A stretch of 64,000 nucleotides of DNA, taken from assembly GCF_030247185.1 (NCBI RefSeq), contig NC_080572.1, positions 178,712,866 to 178,776,865 on the forward strand, written 5' to 3'. Of the stretch, positions 56,600-64,000 are shown piece by piece. Source of the DNA: Malaya genurostris (Eukaryota; Arthropoda; Insecta; Diptera; Culicidae). A program made the position numbers and the translations under genes. Position 1 is the first letter of the stretch, and every line of letters begins with the position of its first letter. The notes beneath the pieces were generated by a model. The model did no database searches, was not told the DNA's origin, and worked only from the letters and a program-made list of their open reading frames with translations.

Positions 56600-58458
56600 T
56601 AATAATATTGATTGTGAAACACAGCATTTTAAAAAAAGCCTATAAAGGTTTTTTAGAATTTCATTCAAGAAAGCAACAAAAAATTTCGCTCTTTTTAAAA
56701 TAAAACTCATTGATCTTCAGTGTAAATCATTGATTGTGAAAGTGGTAACAGTGAAAACTTGGTTAATTCAGGCTAACTCGCATTATAAAATACTCCGTCA
56801 TATACTTCATATACTTCACATTTAAACAGTACGCATCATAATTGACACACGCCCACACCCGCGTACGTTTTTCTCAGTTCGTTTTTTTTTGTATTAACAC
56901 TGGAATTCGATATTAGTTTGTTTGACTATCCATTTCCCGGCGAAATCGTTGAACATAGTAAGTCGCTTGGGATGGGTTGTGATTAAATATCATTCATGCT
57001 TGTTATGACGTTTGCTTTATTTTTATCTTCACTACCCAGTAATGGAGTAGAAATGTTACTAGAGTCGTGGGTGTATGAAATTTGTTTAGCGGAAAAGGTT
57101 GTGTAGACATTTAGACAAGTTTAATGATTGGCATTGGCGACGAAGTATTCGAAAAAACATATTGCAAACGTTTAGCCAAATTTAAATCTGTCATGCTCAT
57201 GCCATGTATTTAACTATTCATGTTCTTGTACTGAGCTGTAATTATATTCAGTAAACTATAAAACTGTAATGAAAATATGTTAGATCTCCTTAAACTATAG
57301 TTTTATGCACTGCGTATTAACCAAACAGTATTAGATAAGTGTGTTCAGTTCAACATTAGACCTATGCATTGTTTAAAATGAGCGACAACGATGATGATAG
57401 CAAATTCGGAAGAAACCAGCCCAAACGTAAATAAACAACAGGAAACGAATGCTCGAAAGTGCGAAAGGGGATCGACGCCTGTTGATATCAGTTACTGGCT
57501 AAACAAAATACGAAGGTCAGATAAGTTGATCACGGCCTCGGTTGGTTTTTCGTTGTTTGACTATTTATGTTTACTAACATATTATACGGATCCAATAAAT
57601 GTAATGGGGTGAAATTCGTATAGCTGGAATTTCGATCGGCTTCTGTCGTGATATGGCGTCATAGCCAGGGATTCGGTCTTAGCTTAAACAGTTGTTGAAT
57701 CGGCGACAACATTTTATTGTATGTAAACAGTTCTCGCAAAGTTTCATTTCGAAATAATCTGAAGCGATTTGTTACATTGCATATTATTTTACTCAATTTT
57801 ATTTACAAAACAAGAAACATATGTCAAAATAAATACAAACATTAAATTATAATATTGGATACTCTTTCAGGGAAACCTTGGACCAAAACTTCAGTTATTT
57901 TAAAATCACTGTAGCTCGAAAGCTTTTAGCAACATTTGTTTTTTCGGAATATTTCTACGTTATTTCATAAATCATGTTAAATGCATGTGACCTACAATGC
58001 AATGACTTTGCTTAGCTGTAAGCTACAACATCTTTGAGAAACTTGTTTTTAGGTGTAGTTTTCCAAATTTAATAAAGTAACAGTTTTTTTATAGTGCATA
58101 CGCATTCTACATGGTCGTGTTAGTCACGAGAAAACATTGACGACAACACCAAATCAATCGGACCAATCGGTCATGAGATATAATGTTTTGAACATTCCCA
58201 AGGATTTTTATATTATATTCAACTTAAATGTTAGGCTAGAGTCGAAATGGTAAATTTAGGAGACTAATTGTTCGCTTTGGTAATGAAGAATTCTAATGCA
58301 AAAGAAATATTTACAAAGAAATTAATTTTCCAATTCAAATAAAATCGCTCTAGATGGAATGTCTAGCAGTTTAAAACTACTGAACGAAATGAATTATTCA
58401 AAACAACTTTAAGATCTCTGCAAGCTGCTTGCACAAGAAAAAATCATTTTACTCTGTA
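56600..58458. other. Second intron, largely non-repetitive stretch
   Basis: No repeat shared with the window was noticed. It includes a 73-codon frame (57391-57612). Confidence 0.45.
57391..57612 (+). CDS. Hypothetical small ORF, weak
   Basis: 73 codons starting MMIANSEETSPNVNKQQET, with a hydrophobic stretch near the end ('SVGFSLFDYLCLLTYY'). A TCAGTT initiator-like motif lies about 45 bp upstream, without a TATA box at the right distance. An overlapping ATG at 57379 opens an 18-codon frame instead. I do not recognise it. It is included because the region is non-repetitive and locally GC-richer. Chance is a fair alternative. Confidence 0.2.
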   Translation: MMIANSEETSPNVNKQQETNARKCERGSTPVDISYWLNKIRRSDKLITASVGFSLFDYLCLLTYYTDPINVMG

Positions 58459-59757
58459 ACAGTTCGGCTGAAAAGTTCGTATCGTTTAATAGAAACACAC
58501 ATTGTTTTTTTTGCCAAAATTCGTTTTTATTATTCAACATAATTGCCATCAGAGGCGATACAGCGATTATAGCGATCTTCCAACTTTTCGATACCATTTT
58601 TGTAGTACGATTTGTCCTTTGCCTCAAAATAGGCCTCAGTTTCAGCGATTACCTCTTCATTGCTTCTAAATTTTTTACCAGCGAGCATTCTCTTGAGGTC
58701 TGAGAACAGGAAAAAGTTACTGGGGGCCAAATCTGGAGAATACGGTGGATGAGGGAGCAATTCGAAGCTCAATTCGTTCAATTTCAGCATGGTTTTCATC
58801 GACTTGTGACACGGTGCATTGTCTTGATGAAACAAAACTTTTTTCTTCTTCAAATGAGGCCGTTTTTTAAAAAAATTTCGTCCTTCAAACGCTCTAATAA
58901 CGCTATATAATAGTCACTGTTGATGGTTTTTCCCTTTTCAAGGTAGTCGATGAAAATTATACCATGCGAATCCCAAAATACAGACGCCATAACCTTACCG
59001 GCCGATTGTTGAGTCATTCCACGCTTTGGGTTCGGTTCATCGCGTGCAGTCCACTCAGCTGACTGTCGAATGGACTCCGGAGTGAAGTGATGGAGCCATG
59101 TTTCGTCCATTGTTATATATCGACAAAAAAAAAACGGTTTTATTTCGATATAACAGCTCCAAACACTGCTCAGAATCATCAATTCGTTGTTGTTTTTGAT
59201 CGATTGTGAGCTCACGCGGCACCCATTTTGCACAAAGCTTTCTCATATCCAAATATTCGTGAATAATATGTCCAACACGTTCCTTTGATATCTTTAGGGT
59301 GTCAGCTATCTCGATCAACTTCACTTTACGGTCATTGAAAATCATTTTGTGGTTTTTTTTCACGTTTTCATCGGTAACAGCCTCTTTTGGACGTCCACTG
59401 CGTTCATCGTCTTCGGTGCTCATATGACCAGTACGAAATTTTGCAAACCACTTACGAATTGTTGGTTCGCCCGGTGCAGAGTCTGGATAACACTCATCAA
59501 GCCATTTTTTGGTATCGGCGGCACTTTTTTTCATCAAAAAGTAGTGTTTCATCAACACACGAAATTCCTTTTTTTCCATTTTTTCACAATAACAAAAGTA
59601 GCTTCACTCAAAATGCAATATCTCACAAACTAATAATCAGACAGCTGTCAAATTTATACACGTATCTTTTGAAGGTTGGTACTAACTGAAAATGGTATGG
59701 ATTTAATTCTAGTGGCGCCCTCTCATAGAAACGATACGAAATTTTCAGCCGATCTGT
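58459..59757 (-). mobile_element. Full-length mariner (1.3 kb)
   Basis: Inverted ends of about 28 bp (ACAGTTCGGCTGAAAA left, ACAGATCGGCTGAAAA right, both running to TTCGTATCGTTT), flanked by TA (58457-58458 and 59758-59759). Length is 1299 bp, as in canonical mariners. Confidence 0.92.
58530..59579 (-). pseudogene. Mariner transposase, two homopolymer frameshifts and a D-to-N change
   Basis: About 350 codons, starting MEKKEFRVLMKHYFLMKKS at 59579. The helix-turn-helix region and linker 'DERSGRPKEAVTDENVKK' are followed by the first Asp in 'YITMDETWLHHFTPES' and the second in 'FHQDNAPCHKSMKT'. At the third position the sequence is 'LAPSNFFLF', so the DD34D triad reads DD34N. The C-terminus ends GNYVE at 58530. 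Frames break only twice, both by one base inside homopolymers (A-run 59125-59134; A-run 58869-58875). Such indels can be real or sequencing errors. Even if they are errors, the missing third Asp should abolish cutting and joining. Confidence 0.9.
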
Positions 59758-59759
59758 TA

Positions 59760-59990
59760 GGTCCGTACATTAATGACCGCTGTCGATAGGATGAAGAGCT
59801 GAAGATTCTTCAGCTAGTGGGAACGACGGTCATCGTGGATATTGTTTATTGAACGCACAGATAGACAAATGACTGCTGAAACAAAATAACACCTGAAATC
59901 GCTGCATAGTGGAAGTACAGATATACCCTCGGGAACTGTGACTTGTAATAAAATGATGTTGAATATAAAAATGTAGGGATATTTAAAAAA
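59760..59990. other. Short unassigned spacer
   Basis: Nothing was recognised. Confidence 0.35.
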
Positions 59991-59994
59991 AACT

Positions 59995-60860
59995 GTTTTT
60001 AATCCACCTTGTGGTGTAACGATGCCTTTCTTATTTTTCAATTTTCTTCTGTATATTACAGCAGAAATTCCCCGAAATACTATAATTTAGAAAAGTTTGG
60101 AAAATAGTTTTGAAGATTTCTGTCGCATAATACAGCTACATTCATGTAGTACATTTGAATTTAAGTTAGTGAAAAACTATTCAATCATATTTCAGAAAGT
60201 GCAGTGAGCTACATTTAAGAGTAACAGAGGTATTTTGGCCCACTTTGTAAAAATATCCTTCAAAAGCTGTAATATCTTCGAAAAACCCCTCCGCAATAGG
60301 TAATTTAATGCGATTAGCTTCGAATTGATGCGACATGGGTTGCTTAACAACAATTAAATCCATAAAGTTTGTTAGGTGGGCCAAAATATATGAAGTAGCC
60401 AAAATACCTGTTACTCTATTACATTTTATCACTATTGTTGATACTTCCGCAACCAAATGCTGGATATCGGCATAGTGACATTCGGTTCATTCAACCATAC
60501 ACTAATATGACCTACATATTTATTTACGATTCTCTATGAAAATTTGAAAAAAATGTACCGGTAGTCGGACTTGAATAAAATTCAGCAGATCTTTTATGGG
60601 ATTATCAAATTATCAGACTCTCATGGTCGGCAAACTAGAGAAATTAACTAGAAAATATAAAGAAGTAGCTTATGAAAAATTTTTTCTTGAAACTGACATT
60701 TTTACACTAGGCACTCTACATCCGGAAGCAGGGGTTTAAGCCGAATGAAAATTGTAATATTTTTATGGTATCTTGGGACCTTTAATTTTAATCGAAGTTT
60801 GTGGAAATCGGTTCAGTCATCTTCGAGAAAAGTTAGTTACATTATTTCACATTTTTTGTG
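59995..60860 (-). repeat. P repeat, minus orientation, ending in a tRNA-like module
   Basis: It opens 'aatccaccttgtggtgtaac' and carries units similar to 27.3-27.9 kb ('cttctgtatattacagcaga' is identical in both). At 60860 it passes directly into the tRNA-like module at 'gtgcatactgg'. Confidence 0.75.
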
Positions 60861-60861
60861 C

Positions 60862-60942
60862 ATACTGGACTCGAACCCGTAGCTAGCACCTATCGGGGGA
60901 AATCGTTATGCCAATTAAGCTATCCTGCGTGTAAAACACACG
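60862..60942 (-). repeat. tRNA-like module (minus strand) of an inverted SINE-like pair
   Basis: The minus strand reads gcaggatagcttaattggca with an A box tagcttaattgg. It ends ctacgggttcgagtcc, where ggttcgagtcc is a perfect B box. The arms pair only partly, so it is a tRNA pseudogene or SINE head rather than a functional tRNA. Confidence 0.6.
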
Positions 60943-61069
60943 AAGAAACAGTCGAATTGAACAAAAGATCCGAGTATGTTCACCTGTGCGAGGGCGCCAC
61001 GGCGTTCATTTGCAGTCATTTCTTTATAGCAACCCGCTTAGACCTCAATTAGTCCGTTTTTTCATGTGT

Positions 61070-61158
61070 TTCACATGCAGGGTAGCTTAATTGACAAAAC
61101 TATTTCCCCAAATAGGAGCTTGTTATGGGTTCGAGTCTCGTCTCTGCGGTAGCTTTTT
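61070..61158 (+). repeat. tRNA-like module (plus strand) of the inverted pair
   Basis: The sequence gcagggtagcttaattgaca runs to gggttcgagtctcgtctctg. A six-pair acceptor (gcaggg with ctctgc) and an anticodon-like stem ctatt/aatag can form, but the loop has six bases. A T-run at 61153-61158 could end Pol III transcription. It is oriented opposite to the module at 60862, with 'gtgtttcacatgcag' and its complement between them. Confidence 0.6.
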
Positions 61159-61159
61159 T

Positions 61160-61580
61160 ACGGTTTTCATCTCACACTTGTGTTCGCATATCATTTTTGA
61201 AATCTGTTTACCTCATTAGATACTGATCAAATGTAAAACTAGCTCAATACGGTTCAACGCCTTAACAAGACTAAACAAATCGTTAAAAGCGAATAATTAT
61301 CAAATGATTTATTTTCATAATCTCATTTTTTAAATTTCCTTTTTAGGAGATTTTTAAGTTCAACGTTGAGAAGCGTTTGAGAAGAGACATTTTTCATTTT
61401 TTTAATCATCAAAATTTCGCTTAATTGTTGTGATGCGCTCTGAACAAGCATAATTATTGAAAAAGTTATTATTTGGATATACTTGCATTCACATTCGCTA
61501 CGTGTTGTCACTGTCCTTTCTGACGTTTTGTACTACCACAAATCGAAATTCGATGCGTTAAGGATTTAAAATTTTTGGTT
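61160..61580. other. Unassigned spacer
   Basis: AT-rich, no feature recognised. Confidence 0.35.
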
Positions 61581-61582
61581 TG

Positions 61583-61705
61583 AAAAATACAGTTCATTTC
61601 AGTGTAAAAATACAGTACAAATTAAAATACAGTACATTTGAGGGTAAAAAACAGTACGCAGTATTTGGTTCGAAAATACAGTACAATACTGTAAATTACA
61701 GTACG
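61583..61705. repeat. AAATACAGTAC simple repeat
   Basis: About seven imperfect copies of 'aaatacagtac' with short spacers. Confidence 0.7.
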
Positions 61706-61709
61706 GATA

Positions 61710-62765
61710 CGAGCGTTACCCATAGTGTTATATACCATTTGACTCAGATCGACGAGATCGGACAATGTCTGTGTGTGCGCACTTCAACAAATTTTCTTTC
61801 GCGCTTGATTTGCTCAGATATGGATGAGCTAATTTCAATAAACTGAGGCTCGTTTGAAAGCTAATATTTAGTCATTGACCTAGTTTGAAGATCAAATGAC
61901 TGTGACTGCTGGTTCCGGGGATATGATGGTATAAGTGACATAGTGAGTTTTATTCGTGTTCAATTTTCTCAAAGATGGCTAAATCGATTTCAACAAACCT
62001 AGGCTCGCTTGAAAGCTAGAGCTTTAAGATCAAATCGCTGTGACTTCTGGTTTCGGAGATATGAGTAACCGTAACGTAACCGACAAAACGTGTTGTTTTT
62101 TTTGCGGTCAATTTTCAACAGACTTAGGCTCATTTGAAAGCTAATATTTAGCCATTGACCTAGTTTGAAGATCAAATCGCTGTGATTTTTTTGTTCCGGA
62201 GAAGTATAAGTTAAGTAACCAATTAAACGCGTTTTTCACTCCTTTCAGTTTTCTTGAATATGGCTGAACCGATATCAACAAACTTAGGCTCGTTTGGAAA
62301 CTGTTATTGATGCTATACGGTTCGGGTAGTATAATGGCATAAGGGACGTAAACTTCAAAACTCATTATCGCTTCAAAACTCATTTCTTGTATATGAATTA
62401 ACCGATATTAACAATTTTTGATTCGTTCGAGACAAAATATGGAAAAAAATTCCAAATTTGGAGATATAATCGTTAAAATGACTTAAGTGACAAAATAATA
62501 TTTCTGATAGTGATCTATTACCACGTTAAAATGTATCATTGCTGATACTTGTGGTCTGAGAAATGTTTCAAAATATATGACATAAGGGCTGACGCATGCT
62601 TCTGTTAGCTACCCGAATTAATCTCAATAAATTGGTGTCAAAAATGAGCCGAAATTAGTGTTTTAATAAATTTTTAATTATTTTAGAAAAGGCAAAAAAA
62701 ATTAATGAGTTTGTTTCAATGCAAGGAAAAGTCATTATCACACCACTAGGTGGATAAGGGATAGG
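61710..62765 (+). repeat. P-related repeat with four about 145-165 bp tandem units
   Basis: The head 'tgactcagatcgacgagatc' is followed by a short TG run. Units start near 61806, 61972, 62113 and 62255, each with 'aacttaggctcgtttgaaag' type sequence. The tail 'catcacaccactagg' type lies at 62735-62755. It shares its unit with 1-290. Confidence 0.75.
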
Positions 62766-62789
62766 TTTTTTTTTAAAGTTAGATTCACG

Positions 62790-64000
62790 CAATGTTGCTC
62801 GAATATCAAAAATACACAGACTTGTACGTACACTCAAATGCGAACGAAGTCGACACTGCTTCGCTGCTCGCATGAAGGCCTATTTTTGGATCTGGGTCAT
62901 TTCGCCGAAAGCCGTTTCACCGAAAGCCATTTCGCCGAAAGCCGTTTCGTCGAAAGCCATTTCGCCGTAAGCCGTTTCGCCGAAAGCCATTTCGCCGAAA
63001 GCCGTTTTGCCGAATGCCATTTCACCGAAAGAGTCATTTCGCCGAAAAATTCATTTCGCCGAAAGGGTCATTTTGCCGAAAGTCATTTCGCCGAAAACCA
63101 TTTTGCCGAAAGTCATTTCGCCGAAAACCATTTTGCCGAAAGTCATTTCGCCGAAAGCCATTTCGCCGAAAGGGTAATTTTGCCGAATTCTTCATTAGTC
63201 TTAATATCGTAATTGGAATTGATAAAAGAAGACAAATAAAAAACGATTATGTTTACTCCCGTTTTGTTGACCTACAATCGTACTTCTGATATGATCCAGA
63301 GACCTGAATAATTTTTGTAGGTTTGTTCATGATCCTCAGAACGGAATTCCCAAAATAACTTGTTGACTTTATTAGTGTAGCTATCAGGCAATTGTTTGCG
63401 GAATTTTCCAATAACTGAGTGCAGATGGAAAAATATAAATATAATGCGGATAAATATAAAAAAAATGCGGCTTCGCCAAATAGCTTTGAGTAGACCGGGC
63501 AAACGAGGCGGTTAAAGGTTAGTATGCAAGAGGCCGCCGCTTCCGACGGCGGATCGGCGGCCAACTCAGCTGGTGTTGCTTCGGCGACTTTGTGTCGTCG
63601 AGCCATCTTGGCTTCGGTTACGTGGCTGCGCCACATGCGGAGATTTACAGCAAAAAAATATTTTTGACCCTAAAAAATTACCCTTTCGGCGAAATAACCC
63701 TTTCGGCGAAATGACCCATTCGGCGAAACGACTTTCGGCGAAATGGCATTCGGCGAAACGACTTTCGGCGAAATGGCTTTCGGCGAAATGACCCGCTCCC
63801 TATTCTTCAGAGCTTATATTCGCATAAAACAAACCCTCGAATAACTATAAGTGAATGAGGAACGAATATTCATGCAGTGACAATCGTCAAAACTCAATTC
63901 GCGATAATCATTCGTGCTGTTTTCGAAGCTAGCAAATTAAGACGTTTTCGTTTGTATTAGTACCATAGTTTCATGTGTGTGTGTTGAACCTTATCCTACC
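62790..64000. mobile_element. Second MULE-like copy, cut by the window end and by a foldback insertion
   Basis: It starts caatgttgctcgaatat, identical to the terminus at 1634. Later landmarks are shared with 1740-1990: 'cgaacgaagtcgacactgct', 'gaacgaatattcat', 'gcaaattaagacgtttt' and 'gtaccatagt'. The 3' end lies beyond the window. The left TSD candidate is agattcacg (62781-62789). Confidence 0.7.
62885..63798. mobile_element. Foldback element with arrays of 15-bp TTTCGCCGAAAGCCR units
   Basis: It is flanked by cctatt (62879-62884 and 63799-63804). The left arm (about 62893-63185) has about 18 units of 15 bp. The right arm (about 63684-63794) has several units in opposite orientation (TTTCGGCGAAATGGC). 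Both outer ends share GGGTCATTTCGCCGAAAGCC. The middle (63190-63680) holds a GC-rich patch and the minus-strand phrase 'VYSKLFGEAAFFLYLSALYL'. Translations such as HFAESRFAES are by-products of the array. Confidence 0.75.

Noticed and set aside
61070..61158. Functional tRNA gene
   Set aside because: The A and B boxes are good, but the anticodon loop has six bases, U33 is not kept and the arms pair imperfectly. Better explained as a SINE head or pseudogene.
62893..63185. CRISPR-like array
   Set aside because: Units are 15 bp with no spacers, contiguous and nearly palindromic, in a eukaryotic transposon with an inverted partner arm.
62838..63212. 124-codon frame encoding repeated HFAES/RFAES pentapeptides
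   Set aside because: It is the translation of the 15-bp TTTCGCCGAAAGCCR array of a foldback element. It has no independent start context or non-repeat domain.

Overview
The window is eukaryotic, AT-rich and dense in transposable elements. It fits a mosquito (Culicidae), although the species cannot be read from it. Supporting evidence: a Methuselah-like receptor gene with canonical GT-AG introns; an RR-2 insect cuticle protein gene; a Juan/Jockey-type LINE; an RTE-type LINE; DD37E, DD41D and DD34D transposons of the IS630-Tc1-mariner (ITm) superfamily; and many copies of one interspersed repeat that I recall as very common in mosquito genomes (called 'P repeat' here: gagaaaggc ends, a TG microsatellite, then tandem units ending in 'cttccggttccggagttat'). 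Only two conventional host genes can be supported.

Layout. 1-9.6 kb: diverged tandem and P repeats, a 240-bp hairpin, a MULE-like insertion with a 9-bp target-site duplication (TSD), and a 4.18-kb pogo-like element with about 240-bp terminal inverted repeats (TIRs) that carries an exon-like segment. 9.6-18 kb: a 3.4-kb TA-flanked element, a retroposed ORF1-only element (intact 279-aa ORF, poly(A), 10-bp TSD) and a DD37E transposase relic. 18.2-24 kb: a minus-strand Juan/Jockey-like LINE whose ORF2 is broken by a rosa-type (DD41D) element. 24-32 kb: a poorly characterised stretch, two more DD37E relics, and an RTE-type LINE without its reverse transcriptase, interrupted by a deleted mariner. 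32.4-64 kb: a Methuselah-like GPCR gene on the plus strand. Its first coding exon is at 32639-33127 and the second at 50855-50993. The later 7TM exons lie beyond the window. The 17.7-kb first coding intron holds a cuticle protein gene on the opposite strand with its own TATA box and initiator, plus many MITEs. The second intron (at least 13 kb) holds a DD37E-type element, a 1.3-kb mariner, tRNA-like modules, P repeats and a MULE-like element broken by a foldback element built of 15-bp TTTCGCCGAAA units.

How it works together. The Methuselah-like gene and the nested cuticle gene are the only likely host functions. Everything else is transposon biology, and the nesting order can be read: P repeat, then RTE, then mariner; P repeat, then MULE-like; MULE-like, then foldback; LINE, then rosa; pogo-like, then MITE. 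Two large inverted repeat pairs (about 2.6-8.45 kb against 14.6-16.8 kb, and 10.4-12.5 kb against 39.15-40.9 kb) act as each other's empty-site controls. They let several insertions and their TSDs be read directly from the sequence.
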